A stretch of 64,000 bases of DNA from Ensifer sp. MPMI2T. GTDB taxonomy: Bacteria > Pseudomonadota > Alphaproteobacteria > Rhizobiales > Rhizobiaceae. The notes beneath the pieces are model-generated. The model was not told the origin of the DNA, ran no database searches, and saw only the letters and a program-made list of their open reading frames with translations. The translations under genes were made by a program, and so were the position numbers. How positions within the stretch are numbered: position 1 is the stretch's first letter; the number at the start of each line of letters is the position of its first letter. Positions 43,347 to 53,096 of the stretch are shown piece by piece. The DNA is taken from NCBI RefSeq assembly GCF_004827385.1, contig NZ_SRXN01000009.1, positions 124,001-188,000 on the forward strand, read 5' to 3'.

Positions 43347-45794
43347 ATGTCGAATTTGCGGTCTCACGCGCGCGTCGTGATCATCGGCGGGGGAGCGGTT
43401 GGCGCTTCCTCGCTCTATCATCTTGCCAAGGCCGGCTGGTCCGACTGCGTGCTTCTGGAAAGGAACGAGCTGACCGCGGGCTCGACCTGGCACGCGGCCG
43501 GCAACGTGCCGACCTTCTCGTCGTCCTGGTCGATCATGAACATGCAGCGCTATTCGGCCTCGCTCTATCGCGAGCTGGGGGCGCTGGTCGACTATCCGAT
43601 GAACTATCATGTCACCGGATCGATCCGCCTCGGGCATTCGAAGGAGCGGCTGCAGGAATTCAAGCGCGTTGTCGGCATGGGGCGCTACCAGGGCATGGAC
43701 CTCGACATCCTGACGCCGGACGAGATGCGCAGCCGCTATCCCTTCCTCGAAACGCACGAACTGACGGGCGCGCTCTATGATCCCTATGACGGCGATATCG
43801 ACCCGGCGCAGCTTACCCAGGCGCTTGCGAAGGGCGCGCGCGACTTGGGCGCGAAGATCATCCGCTTCTGTCCGGTAACAGGAGCACGCCGCGAAAACGA
43901 TGAATGGGTGATCTCGACGCCGCAGGGCGAAATCCGCTGCGAATATGTCGTCAACGCCGCCGGCTACTATGCACGCGAAGTCGGCAAGATGTTCGGCCGC
44001 GAGATACCGATGATGGTGATGAGCCATCAATATATTCTCTTCGATGAGATTCCGGAGCTTGCCGCCTGGTCGAAGGAAGCAGGGCACAAGCTGCCGTTGC
44101 TCCGCGACGTCGACTCCTCCTATTATCTCCGGCAGGAGAAATACGGCATGAATCTCGGGCCCTACGAGAAGAATTGCCGCGCGCACTGGGTGACTCCGGA
44201 CGATCCGATCCCGGAGGACTTCTCCTTCCAGCTCTTCCCCGACGATCTGGAAAGATTGGAATGGTACCTGAATGACGCGGTCGAGCGCGTGCCGATCCTC
44301 GGCACCGCCGGCCTTTCGCGCGTGATCAACGGGCCGATTCCTTATGCGCCGGATGGAAACCCGCTGATCGGGCCGATGCCCGGGGTGCCGAACGCCTTTG
44401 AAGCCTGTGTCTTCACCTTCGGCATCTGCCAGGCCGGCGGGGCCGGCAAGGTGCTCGCCGAATGGGTGACCGAAGGCCAGACGGAATGGGACATGTGGTC
44501 CTGCGATCCGCGCCGCTACACCGACTATACCGACCAGGACTATTGCATCGCCAAGGGCATGGAAATCTACGGCCATGAATATGCGATGCATTTTCCGAAA
44601 CATTACTGGCCGGCGGGCCGCGGCAAGAAGCTGTCGCCAATCCATGACCGGATCGCTGCACTCGGCGCCCAATTCAAGCCCTATAATGGTTGGGAGCGGG
44701 CCATGTGGTACGCGAAACCGGGCGACGATACGTCCGAGGAAGCGACGCAGACCTGGGGACGGGAAGGCCCGTGGGCGAAGCGGATCGAAGAGGAATGCCT
44801 GGCGGTACGCGATGCGGCCGGTATCCTCGATCTTCCAGGCTTCTCGCGGTTCCGCGTCAAGGGCGAGGGGGCGCGGGCGTGGCTGACGGGGCTCATCACC
44901 GGCCGCGTGCCGAAGGCGGGGCGCATCGGCCTTGCCTATTTCGCCGACGACAAGGGGCGCATCGTAACCGAAATGTCGGCGATGGCGATCGAGGAGGATT
45001 TCTTCTTCCTGATCACCGCGGCGACGGCGCAATGGCATGATTTCGAGTGGCTGCAGAAACACCGCCCTGCGGACGCGACCTTCACGCTCGAGGACGTGAC
45101 CGCGAATTTCTCCTGCCAGATTCTGACGGGCCCGAAATCGCGCGACATCCTTGCCGAAGTGTCCGACGCCGACCTTTCGAAAGGGTGGCTCACGCATCAG
45201 ACGGCGCAAATCGCCGGGCGTTACTGCCAGCTCGTTCGCGTCTCCTTCGCCGGCGAGCTCGGCTGGGAAATCCACACCAAGGTGGACGACACGGCTGCGA
45301 TCTTCGACGTGGTTTGGGCGGCTGGCCAGAAACGTGGCCTCAAACCCTTCGGCATGGAGGCGCTCGACAGCCTGCGTATCGAAAAAGGCTATCGTGCCTG
45401 GAAGGGAGATCTGTCGACCGACTACACGGTCCTGCAGGGCGGGCTGGAGCGCTTTGTCGATTGGTCGAAGCCGGCCTTCAAGGGCAAGGCGGCGCTGGAG
45501 CGCGAGAAGCAACAGGGTGTGACCAAGCGCTTCGTCACTCTAACTGTCGAGGCAGGTGATTGCGATGCACCTTACATGTCGACGCTCTGGTCGGACGGCG
45601 AGGTCGTCGGCGAGACGACCTCCGGAAACTGGGGCTATCGCGTCGGCAAGTCGATCGCGCTCGGCATGCTGCGCGCGGATCTCGCCGTACCGGGTCAGGA
45701 GATCGAGGTCGAGATTTTCGGTGACCGCTTCAAGGCGGTCGTTCAGCCGGACCAGCCGCTCTGGGATCCCTCGAATGAAAGACTGAAAGCATGA
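43347..45794 (+). CDS. FAD-dependent demethylating dehydrogenase fused to GcvT domain, paralogue 1
   Basis: The protein has 815 residues. VVIIGGGAVGASSLYHLAKAG is the N-terminal FAD dinucleotide motif, and STWHAAGN follows as in dimethylglycine/sarcosine dehydrogenases. Residues about 8-370 form the DAO domain, then the linker, then a GcvT (aminomethyltransferase) domain from about 430 with a C-terminal barrel. Such enzymes oxidise an N-methyl group and pass it to tetrahydrofolate. A LysR gene is divergent; its stop overlaps the second paralogue by 4 bases. Confidence 0.85.
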   Translation: MSNLRSHARVVIIGGGAVGASSLYHLAKAGWSDCVLLERNELTAGSTWHAAGNVPTFSSSWSIMNMQRYSASLYRELGALVDYPMNYHVTGSIRLGHSKERLQEFKRVVGMGRYQGMDLDILTPDEMRSRYPFLETHELTGALYDPYDGDIDPAQLTQALAKGARDLGAKIIRFCPVTGARRENDEWVISTPQGEIRCEYVVNAAGYYAREVGKMFGREIPMMVMSHQYILFDEIPELAAWSKEAGHKLPLLRDVDSSYYLRQEKYGMNLGPYEKNCRAHWVTPDDPIPEDFSFQLFPDDLERLEWYLNDAVERVPILGTAGLSRVINGPIPYAPDGNPLIGPMPGVPNAFEACVFTFGICQAGGAGKVLAEWVTEGQTEWDMWSCDPRRYTDYTDQDYCIAKGMEIYGHEYAMHFPKHYWPAGRGKKLSPIHDRIAALGAQFKPYNGWERAMWYAKPGDDTSEEATQTWGREGPWAKRIEEECLAVRDAAGILDLPGFSRFRVKGEGARAWLTGLITGRVPKAGRIGLAYFADDKGRIVTEMSAMAIEEDFFFLITAATAQWHDFEWLQKHRPADATFTLEDVTANFSCQILTGPKSRDILAEVSDADLSKGWLTHQTAQIAGRYCQLVRVSFAGELGWEIHTKVDDTAAIFDVVWAAGQKRGLKPFGMEALDSLRIEKGYRAWKGDLSTDYTVLQGGLERFVDWSKPAFKGKAALEREKQQGVTKRFVTLTVEAGDCDAPYMSTLWSDGEVVGETTSGNWGYRVGKSIALGMLRADLAVPGQEIEVEIFGDRFKAVVQPDQPLWDPSNERLKA

Positions 45795-48238
45795 CAAAGT
45801 CGATTCCTGCAAAAGCCCGTGCAGTCATTATCGGCGGCGGCGTTTCCGGTTGCTCGGTCGCCTATCACCTGTCGAAGCTCGGCTGGACGGACGTGGTGTT
45901 GCTCGAGCGCAAGCAACTGACCTGCGGCACCACCTGGCATGCGGCCGGTCTGATCGGTCAACTTCGCGCCTCGCAGAACATGACGCGGCTCGCGAAATAT
46001 TCGGCCGACCTCTATGTGAAGCTCGAGGCCGAAACCGGCATTGCCACCGGCATGCGGCAGAACGGGTCGATCACCGTCGCGCTGACGGAAGAGCGCAAGG
46101 AAGAAATCTACCGCCAGGCCTCTCTGGCCCGCGCCTTCAACGTCGACGTCCGCGAAATCACGCCGGACGAGGTGAAGGCGATGTATCCGTACCTCAATAC
46201 CTCGGACGTCAAGGCGGCTGCGCATCTTCCGCTCGACGGCCAGTGCGATCCCGCCAATATCGCCATGGCGCTTGCCAAGGGCGCCCGCCAGAACGGAGCG
46301 ACCATCATCGAAGGCGTGAAGGTCACCTCGGTTCTGAAGAAGGACGGCCGCGTGGCCGGCGTCACCTGCGAGCAGAACGGCGAGAGCTTCACCATCGAGA
46401 CGGACAACGTCGTCAATTGCGCCGGCATGTGGGGCAGGGAGCTTGCCCGGCAAGTGAGCGTGACCGTGCCGCTCCATGCCTGCGAGCATTTCTATATCGT
46501 CACCGAGGCAATCCCCGGCCTCACCCGTCTTCCGGTTCTGCGCGTCCCGGACGAGTGCACCTATTACAAGGAAGACGCCGGCAAAATGCTCGTAGGCGCC
46601 TTCGAGCTCAAGGCCAAGCCCTGGGGCATGGAGGGCATCCGCGAGGATTTCTGCTTCGACCAGTTGCCGGAGGACTTCGACCATTTCGCGCCGATACTCG
46701 AAATGGCGGTCAACCGCATGCCGATGCTGGAAACGGCCGGCATCCACACCTTCTTCAACGGGCCGGAGAGCTTTACGCCAGATGATCGCTACTATCTCGG
46801 CGAGGCGCCGGAAGTGAAAGGCTACTGGGTTGCCGCCGGCTACAACTCGATCGGCATTGTTTCCTCCGGCGGCGCCGGCATGGCGCTGGCGCAATGGATG
46901 AACGACGGCGAGCCGCCCTTCGATCTCTGGGAGGTCGACATCCGCCGCGCCCAGCCGTTCCAGAAGAACCGCAGCTATCTCAAGGAGCGCGTGTCGGAAA
47001 CGCTCGGCCTGCTCTATGCCGATCATTTCCCCTATCGCCAGATGGCGACCGCGCGCGGCGTCCGCCGGTCGCCGCTCCATGAGCATTTGAAGGCGCGCGG
47101 CGCCGTCTTCGGCGAGGTGGCGGGCTGGGAGCGTGCCAACTGGTTCGCAAGTGACGGGCAGGAGCGCGAATACCGCTACTCCTGGAAGCGCCAGAACTGG
47201 TTCGAGAACCAGAAGGCGGAGCATCTTGCCGTTCGTAATAGTGTCGGTCTTTTCGACATGACGTCCTTTGGCAAGATCCGGGTCGAAGGGCGAGACGCGC
47301 TCTCGTTCCTGCAGCGGCTTTGCGCCAATGAGATGAATGTCGAGCCGGGCCGCATCGTCTACACGCAGATGCTGAACGCGCGCGGCGGCATCGAGAGCGA
47401 CCTGACCGTCACCCGCCTTTCCGAAACCGCTTTCTTCCTCGTCGTGCCCGGCGCGACGCTGCAGCGCGATCTCGCCTGGCTGCGCAAGCATGTTCGCGAT
47501 GAGTTCGTCGTCATCACCGATGTTACCGCCGCCGAAAGCGTGCTGTGCGTGATGGGCCCGAAGGCACGCGAACTGATGCAGAAGGTGAGCCCGAACGACT
47601 TTTCCAATCAGGCGCATCCTTTCGGTACCGCGCGCGAAATCGAGATCGGCATGGGGCTCGCCCGGGCCCATCGCGTCACCTATGTCGGCGAGCTCGGCTG
47701 GGAGCTCTACGTCTCCACCGATCAGGCCGCGCATGTGTTCGAGGCGTTGGAGGATGCTGGCGGCGATGTCGGGCTTAAGCTCTGTGGTCTCCATACGCTG
47801 GATAGCTGCCGGATCGAGAAGGCGTTCCGCCATTTTGGCCACGACATTACCGATGAGGATCATGTGCTCGAAGCCGGACTCGGCTTTGCGGTGAAGCCTG
47901 ACAAAGGCGACTTCATGGGCCGCGAGGCTGTGCTTGCCAAACGCGACGGGGGCCTGTCGCGCCGGCTGGTGCAATTTCGGCTCGCCGACCCAGAGCCGCT
48001 GATCTTTCACAACGAAGCGATCGTCCGCGACGGCGAGATCGTCAGCACGATCACGTCCGGCAATTACGGCCATCACCTCGGCGGCGCGATCGGCCTGGGC
48101 TACGTGCCCTGCCGGGGCGAGAGCGTCGCGGATGTGCTGGCGTCGACTTACGAGATCGAGATCGCCGGAGCGCGGGTCAAGGCCGGGGCTTCGCTGAAGC
48201 CGATGTATGACCCGAAGGCGGAGCGGGTGCGGGCGTAA
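45791..48238 (+). CDS. FAD-dependent demethylating dehydrogenase fused to GcvT domain, paralogue 2
   Basis: The protein has 815 residues, the same length and layout as the preceding gene: FAD motif (AVIIGGGVSGCSVAYHLSKLG), TTWHAAGL, DAO domain, then a GcvT domain (LFDMTSFGKIRVEGRDAL, then ELGWELYVS). It differs widely from its neighbour in sequence, so it may act on a different methylated substrate or step. ATGA-coupled to the first paralogue. Confidence 0.85.
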   Translation: MTKSIPAKARAVIIGGGVSGCSVAYHLSKLGWTDVVLLERKQLTCGTTWHAAGLIGQLRASQNMTRLAKYSADLYVKLEAETGIATGMRQNGSITVALTEERKEEIYRQASLARAFNVDVREITPDEVKAMYPYLNTSDVKAAAHLPLDGQCDPANIAMALAKGARQNGATIIEGVKVTSVLKKDGRVAGVTCEQNGESFTIETDNVVNCAGMWGRELARQVSVTVPLHACEHFYIVTEAIPGLTRLPVLRVPDECTYYKEDAGKMLVGAFELKAKPWGMEGIREDFCFDQLPEDFDHFAPILEMAVNRMPMLETAGIHTFFNGPESFTPDDRYYLGEAPEVKGYWVAAGYNSIGIVSSGGAGMALAQWMNDGEPPFDLWEVDIRRAQPFQKNRSYLKERVSETLGLLYADHFPYRQMATARGVRRSPLHEHLKARGAVFGEVAGWERANWFASDGQEREYRYSWKRQNWFENQKAEHLAVRNSVGLFDMTSFGKIRVEGRDALSFLQRLCANEMNVEPGRIVYTQMLNARGGIESDLTVTRLSETAFFLVVPGATLQRDLAWLRKHVRDEFVVITDVTAAESVLCVMGPKARELMQKVSPNDFSNQAHPFGTAREIEIGMGLARAHRVTYVGELGWELYVSTDQAAHVFEALEDAGGDVGLKLCGLHTLDSCRIEKAFRHFGHDITDEDHVLEAGLGFAVKPDKGDFMGREAVLAKRDGGLSRRLVQFRLADPEPLIFHNEAIVRDGEIVSTITSGNYGHHLGGAIGLGYVPCRGESVADVLASTYEIEIAGARVKAGASLKPMYDPKAERVRA

Positions 48239-48247
48239 GAAATGATT

Positions 48248-48399
48248 GCCCCTCATCCGCCTGCCGGCACCTTCTCCCCGTCGTGACGGGGAGAAGGGGG
48301 ATACCGCTGCCGCGAGCCCGGACCTCGCCCGCAAGAGGGACACGCAGCGCGGGCTCGTCCCCTCTCACCGCGTGCGGGGAGAGGGCTAGGGTGAGGGGC
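48248..48399. repeat. RIME-type intergenic mosaic element, copy 2
   Basis: Begins GCCCCTCATCCG and ends GGGTGAGGGGC, like copies 1 and 3, with two internal palindromes. It lies between the second FAD gene and mttB and may separate their transcripts. Confidence 0.8.
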
Positions 48400-48428
48400 A
48401 AAGAGCTACAGCGCCATTGGGAGATAGG

Positions 48429-49976
48429 ATGATGGCTGAGGAATGCGCAGTTGCGGTTTCGAGACGGTCGGGGGGACGGGCGGCGCGCGTGGCGCTTCGC
48501 TCCGCGCCACTTGCCGAGAACATCCGGCCGGTTCGCCCCGGTCTTCCGGGCGGACAGTACAAGCCGCTGACCGATGCGAGCGTGAGGCGCATCCACGAAG
48601 CCGCGCTCGATGCGCTGGAAGAGATCGGCCTTGCCAATGCGCCGAAATCCGGCGTCGAGATCATGACGGGTGCCGGTGCCATCCTCGGCGATGACGGACG
48701 CATCCGGTTTCCCCGTGCCCTGGTCGAGGACATGCTGGCCGTCGCGGCAAGGGACATTACGCTCTACGCCCGCGATCCGAAGCAGGATCTCGAGCTTAGC
48801 GGCACGCGGGTCTACTACGGCACCGCCGGCGCGGCGGTGCACGTCGTCGACGTCGAGAAGCGGGAATACCGGGAGTCGACCGCGAAGGACCTCTTGAACG
48901 CGGCGCAACTCGTGCACCATCTCGATAATGTCCATTTCTTCCAGCGGGCGATGGTTTGCCGGGACATTCCCGACAATTTCCTGATGGACATCAACACTCT
49001 CTATGCCTGCTGCGCCGGAACGACGAAACATGTCGGCACCAGCTTTTCCGATCCGTCGCATGTCGAGGGGTGTTTCGACCTGATCCATATGATCGCCGGC
49101 GGCGAGGAAAAATGGCGGGCGCGGCCCTTCGTTTCCAACTCCAACTGTTTCGTTGTACCGCCGATGAAATTCGCCGAGGAAAGCTGCGTCACCATGGAGA
49201 AATGCATCCGTGGCGGCATGCCGGTCCTCCTGCTTTCCGCCGGGCAGGCGGGCGCAACCGCGCCGGCGCCGCTTGCGACGGCGATCGTGCAGGCGGTCGC
49301 CGAATGTTTGGCGGGCGTCGTCTACGTCAACGCCATGTCCCCCGGCCACCCGGCGGTTTTTGGCACATGGCCCTTCGTCTCGGACTTGAGGACCGGGGCG
49401 ATGTCCGGCGGCTCCGGAGAGCAGGCGCTGCTGACGGCAGGCTGCGCGCAGATGCATCAGTTCTATCGTCTGCCGGGCGGGGCTGCTGCCGGTATCGCGG
49501 ACGCGAAACTGCCGGACATGCAGGCGGGCTGGGAACAGGCGATTTCCAATGTCATGGCGGGGCTTTCCGGCCTCAACATGGTCTATGAGGCGGTCGGCAT
49601 GCATGCCTCGCTCCTCGGCTTCTGCCTGGAATCGCTGGTGCTCGGCGACGACATGCTCGGGCAGGTGCAGCGCTGCATCCGCGGCATCGACGTGACCGAG
49701 GATTCGGTTTCGCTCGAAACGATGCGCTCAGTCTGCCTCGACGGCCCCGGCCACTATCTCGGCCACCCTCAGACGCTTGGACTTATGCAGACGGAATACA
49801 TCTATCCGGCGGTTGCCGATCGCACGAGCCCGAAGGAATGGATGGAGATCGGTCGTCCGGATCTCGTCGCCCGCGCGATCGAGAGGAAGAACCGCATCCT
49901 AGCGGAGGCGGCACCTTCGGTGATCGCACCCGAGATTGAGCGGGCGATCCGCGAAAAATTCAGGATCTATTGCTGA
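48429..49976 (+). CDS. MttB-family (COG5598) methyltransferase, non-pyrrolysine type
   Basis: The protein has 515 residues with the TIM-barrel layout of trimethylamine methyltransferases (KPLTDASVRRIHEAALDALEEIG at the start, then YYGTAGAAVHVVD, and the long GLSGLNMVYEAVGM helix). The frame is uninterrupted, so no amber-coded pyrrolysine is used. Non-pyrrolysine members demethylate quaternary amines such as glycine betaine or proline betaine to a corrinoid protein. No corrinoid protein gene is next to it; the FAD/GcvT pair just upstream suggests a methylamine route. Two start codons in a row (48429, 48432) follow GGAG. Confidence 0.8.
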   Translation: MMAEECAVAVSRRSGGRAARVALRSAPLAENIRPVRPGLPGGQYKPLTDASVRRIHEAALDALEEIGLANAPKSGVEIMTGAGAILGDDGRIRFPRALVEDMLAVAARDITLYARDPKQDLELSGTRVYYGTAGAAVHVVDVEKREYRESTAKDLLNAAQLVHHLDNVHFFQRAMVCRDIPDNFLMDINTLYACCAGTTKHVGTSFSDPSHVEGCFDLIHMIAGGEEKWRARPFVSNSNCFVVPPMKFAEESCVTMEKCIRGGMPVLLLSAGQAGATAPAPLATAIVQAVAECLAGVVYVNAMSPGHPAVFGTWPFVSDLRTGAMSGGSGEQALLTAGCAQMHQFYRLPGGAAAGIADAKLPDMQAGWEQAISNVMAGLSGLNMVYEAVGMHASLLGFCLESLVLGDDMLGQVQRCIRGIDVTEDSVSLETMRSVCLDGPGHYLGHPQTLGLMQTEYIYPAVADRTSPKEWMEIGRPDLVARAIERKNRILAEAAPSVIAPEIERAIREKFRIYC

Positions 49977-50032
49977 CGACCGCTATGTTTCGCAGCTTGA
50001 AGGCGGATCCTCCAAGGCATCCGTCTGCCCGG

Positions 50033-50530
50033 TCAGCTCCGGCGGTCGAAATGCGTCCTGAGCGTCACATGCGTCTGGACGGTTGCGACTCCCGGAATCG
50101 TGGCAATCTGCCGCCGGATGGTGTCGAGGTCGCTATTGGAATCGCATTCGACGAGCAGCATCAGATCCGTTGCGCCCGCAAGCGACCAGCAGCTGACGAT
50201 ATGCGGCATGCCGGAAAGATGCGGCACCACATGGTCGCAATTCTTGCCGGGCGGGAAGGCGACGGCCACAAGCGCGCGCACGACCGGCGATTTGTCCTCC
50301 TGACCGAGGCGGATCGTGTACCCGGCAACAACACCCTTCGCCTCAAGCCGCCGAAGCCGCTCATGCGTGGCGCTGCGGGAAAGGCCGGCATGGCGTGCAA
50401 GCGCCACAAGACTCTGGCGCGAATCCTTGCGCAAAGCGGCGATCAGTAGCCGGTCCTTTTCATCGAGTTCGGTCAAATCGTCGTCCCCTGCCGGTGCTGC
50501 CGGACAAATGTCCGGATCGGGCAACATCAT
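50033..50530 (-). CDS. Lrp/AsnC-family regulator
   Basis: The protein has 165 residues with HTH (VALARHAGLSRSATHERLRRLEAKGVV) and an AsnC-type domain. It is divergent from the isochorismatase-like gene 60 bases away and probably controls it. Confidence 0.85.
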   Translation of the reverse strand: MMLPDPDICPAAPAGDDDLTELDEKDRLLIAALRKDSRQSLVALARHAGLSRSATHERLRRLEAKGVVAGYTIRLGQEDKSPVVRALVAVAFPPGKNCDHVVPHLSGMPHIVSCWSLAGATDLMLLVECDSNSDLDTIRRQIATIPGVATVQTHVTLRTHFDRRS

Positions 50531-50590
50531 GCTCAGTGAAACCGGACGATAGGGCAGTTACCGTTTAGCGACAACGAAGGAGCCTAGTCC

Positions 50591-51175
50591 ATGAACAGCT
50601 TGAAATTGCCCGACAATGCCGTCCTGATACCGATCGATATGCAGCAGGCCTTTGATACGGCGCCGTGGCCGCCGCGCTGGAACGACCGCGTCGATGAGAA
50701 CGGCCTCGCGCTTCTTGCCGCGTGGCGCGCCGCGAAGCGGCCGATCATCCATGTGCGGCATGACAGTGTCGAGCAAGGGTCGACGCTGCGCCCGGATCGG
50801 CCGGGTAACGCGTTCCGCCCCGGTTTTGAGCCGCAAGGCGAGGAGCCGCTGGTCACCAAGAGCGTGAACGCCGCCTTCATCGGCACCGACCTCGACTTGC
50901 GGCTGCGGCGTCTCGGCGCCGATACCATCGTGCTCTTCGGCATCTCCACCGACATGTGCGTTTCGACATCGGTGCGGGTGGGGTCCAATATCGGGTACCG
51001 CGTGATCCTCGTCGAGGATGCCTGCGACTGCTTCGATCTGGCGGACGGCGCGGGGGGTGCTGTTCATGCGCGCGATATCCATCGCGCGCATGTCGCGACG
51101 CTGAGGGCGGAATTCGCTTCGGTGGTTACGACGGCAGAACTGCTCGCGGCGCTCCGCGGCGCCGAGGCGGCGTGA
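50591..51175 (+). CDS. Isochorismatase-like cysteine hydrolase
   Basis: The protein has 194 residues. The catalytic triad appears as Asp16 (LIPIDMQQAF), a Lys in VTKSVNAAF, and Cys in GISTDMCVSTSVR. The family hydrolyses amides and related bonds, such as N-carbamoylsarcosine or nicotinamide. The nearby demethylase genes make an N-methyl amide plausible, but this is a guess. Confidence 0.8.
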   Translation: MNSLKLPDNAVLIPIDMQQAFDTAPWPPRWNDRVDENGLALLAAWRAAKRPIIHVRHDSVEQGSTLRPDRPGNAFRPGFEPQGEEPLVTKSVNAAFIGTDLDLRLRRLGADTIVLFGISTDMCVSTSVRVGSNIGYRVILVEDACDCFDLADGAGGAVHARDIHRAHVATLRAEFASVVTTAELLAALRGAEAA

Positions 51176-51220
51176 TTGCGAGGACTGTGGGGGCGGGGCG
51201 CCGCCTGAGGATCGCGCTCC

Positions 51221-51282
51221 CCAACTCTTTGAACGACGCAATTCCAGACGGATACCGCTGCACACTTTTCCTGGAAATTGCT
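51221..51282. repeat. Short intergenic repeat, copy 2
   Basis: Same ordered blocks as the copy at 38237-38291 (CCAACTCTTTGA, GCAATTCC, CACACTTTTCCTGGA), with a few extra bases. Confidence 0.6.
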
Positions 51283-51801
51283 CTATCGCGTCGCCGCGCC
51301 TCGCACCTCGCTCACCTCATAGGTCCATTTCGGCGCGGTCGGCGGTTCTCCCTCGCGGAACGGAAAGGTGAGGAACGTCTCGAACGGGCGGCTCTGGCCG
51401 CCCGGCACGCGAACTAGGATCAGCGCCGTGTCGTCGCCGATCCGCTCGCAGGCACCGCCGGGGCAGTCTTCGAGCGTGACGGTCAGTCGGAAATATTCGA
51501 GCGCGAGAGTGGAGTGGTTGTGAGCGGTGCCGCGGACGCGGTAGCTCCGCTCGGACTGATTGCGCTCGAAGGTCATGCCCTCAAGCGCGATGTCCTCGGT
51601 CGTAAGCCCGGCAGGACGGGCTGGCTCAGGCGTGGGCGCCTGCTGATTGCCGCGTTCACTCAGCCAGATCACGAAGGCGACGGTCAGGCCGAGGGCGACG
51701 GCAATGGTCAGGACCAGTTCGGCCCGATTGCGGAAGCGGCTGTACCGGGCCGCGAGATAAACGATCGCCACCGCGACCAGCAGGACAATCAACCACAGCA
51801 T
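51283..51801 (-). CDS. Membrane-anchored hypothetical protein
   Basis: The protein has 172 residues with two N-terminal helices (about 2-18 and 28-46). A soluble beta-rich part follows, with a Cys pair (LEDCPGGACERI) and an FTN3-like LALEYFRLTVTLED. No family is recognised. Function unknown. Confidence 0.6.
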   Translation of the reverse strand: MLWLIVLLVAVAIVYLAARYSRFRNRAELVLTIAVALGLTVAFVIWLSERGNQQAPTPEPARPAGLTTEDIALEGMTFERNQSERSYRVRGTAHNHSTLALEYFRLTVTLEDCPGGACERIGDDTALILVRVPGGQSRPFETFLTFPFREGEPPTAPKWTYEVSEVRGAATR

Positions 51802-51956
51802 GAAGCTCCTCCTCGCGGAACCTTATATGCGGTCGAGCGCGGCTGGCAATTGCCGGGAGCGTGTAACCGCGCGGAGAAAGCGAACTCGAATAAGATCCTT
51901 GGAATCAAGGCGGTAGCTGCCCCTGGCATGCGCGCTCTTTCCCTACGCCAGCCGTG

Positions 51957-53096
51957 CTATTTCCTCGTCTTCAGGCTGATCCAGTAACTGCCCTCGAAGG
52001 GAACGGCGGTGAAGCGCGTGTTGATTTCCGCAAGGCTCGTCGCTGGATCGACATCCGGAAAAAGGTCCGGCCGCAGCCAGGACGCGAAGGCTTCCGCCGC
52101 GACGATGTTCAGCGGCACGGCATTGAAGAAATTCCAGAGCCCGTGGACGCGTCCGTTGCGCACCGCCGCAATGCTCGTCATCACCGGTGTTCCGACCGCT
52201 TCTGCCAGGGTCCGCTCTGCGTCTTCCGCCTTCACGCCGGGCCCGATGGAGAAGCCGCTATATTTTCCGCCCGGTGAGGAGGTCGCGATGTAGACCTCGG
52301 GATTTTCGGCCATGATCGCTTCCGCGTTGACCATGCCGCCGGGACGCGGCAGTTTGCCTTCGACGATGTTGCGGCTGCCGGTGATGCTGACGAACTCGCC
52401 GAGCCCGCCGACACCGTAGGCCCAGCAACAGGCGGCCGCTCCAGGGAATGCTTCCATGAGCACGGTCGGTCCGGGCTCCGGGTGCTTCGCAACCCGGTCG
52501 CGGATGCGGGCGAGGCGCTCTTCATAGAAGCGGGCGAAATCTTCGGCCTGCTTCTCTCGTTCGAAGATCTTGCCGAGCAGCCGCATGTTGCCGGCGGTGT
52601 TCTTCAAGGGGTCGCCGTTGAAGTCGACGACGACCACCGGCACGCCGACGCTTTCGAGATATTCGATCGCGCGCTTGCCCGGTTCCGTATCGGCCTGCCA
52701 ATTGGCCAGGATCGCAAGATCGGCCTTGAGAGTCAGGAGCGCCTCGAAAGACAGGCCCGCTCCGCTGCCATCGTCGATCAGCGGCACATCGGCAAGTTTT
52801 GGGAACTTGCGGACGAAGCTTTCGTAGATTTCCGGATTGTCGTTCTTCATGTCACCCGACCAGCCGGCGAGGAGGCTTACGGGATCCGGATGGATGAGCG
52901 AAAGGGCGATGAGATTGAAACCGCTGCCGAGCAGAACCGCTTTGGGTGGGGCCGGAATCGTCACCTGCCGCCCAACCGCATCGGTAACGGTTATCGGCCA
53001 TTGGGTCTCTGCGCGCGCGGTGAGGCAGAACAGCGTCATGGACAGGAGCGCGATGAGCCGGATGATGGTCGCGAGACTGAGCGTGGGGCGAGACAA
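51957..53096 (-). CDS. fhuP: Hydroxamate siderophore ABC transporter, periplasmic binding protein
   Basis: The protein has 379 residues with a signal peptide (ending TARAE) and the two-lobe helical-backbone fold of FhuD/BtuF binding proteins (VLLGSGFNLIALSLIHPD, then LTLKADLAILANW). It is the last gene of the fhu operon and touches the fhuF stop. In Sinorhizobium meliloti a FhuP protein serves ferrichrome and ferrioxamine uptake with permease genes elsewhere (hmuUV); here too no permease or ATPase is adjacent. Assignment by order and fold. Confidence 0.75.
   Translation of the reverse strand: MSRPTLSLATIIRLIALLSMTLFCLTARAETQWPITVTDAVGRQVTIPAPPKAVLLGSGFNLIALSLIHPDPVSLLAGWSGDMKNDNPEIYESFVRKFPKLADVPLIDDGSGAGLSFEALLTLKADLAILANWQADTEPGKRAIEYLESVGVPVVVVDFNGDPLKNTAGNMRLLGKIFEREKQAEDFARFYEERLARIRDRVAKHPEPGPTVLMEAFPGAAACCWAYGVGGLGEFVSITGSRNIVEGKLPRPGGMVNAEAIMAENPEVYIATSSPGGKYSGFSIGPGVKAEDAERTLAEAVGTPVMTSIAAVRNGRVHGLWNFFNAVPLNIVAAEAFASWLRPDLFPDVDPATSLAEINTRFTAVPFEGSYWISLKTRK

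Noticed and set aside
43341-48343. Very long open frames on the minus strand opposite the FAD/GcvT genes
   Set aside because: They mirror strong plus-strand genes and arise from high GC at third codon positions; no ribosome sites or domains were seen.
48429-49976. Pyrrolysine-containing MttB
   Set aside because: The reading frame has no internal amber codon; it belongs to the non-pyrrolysine branch.
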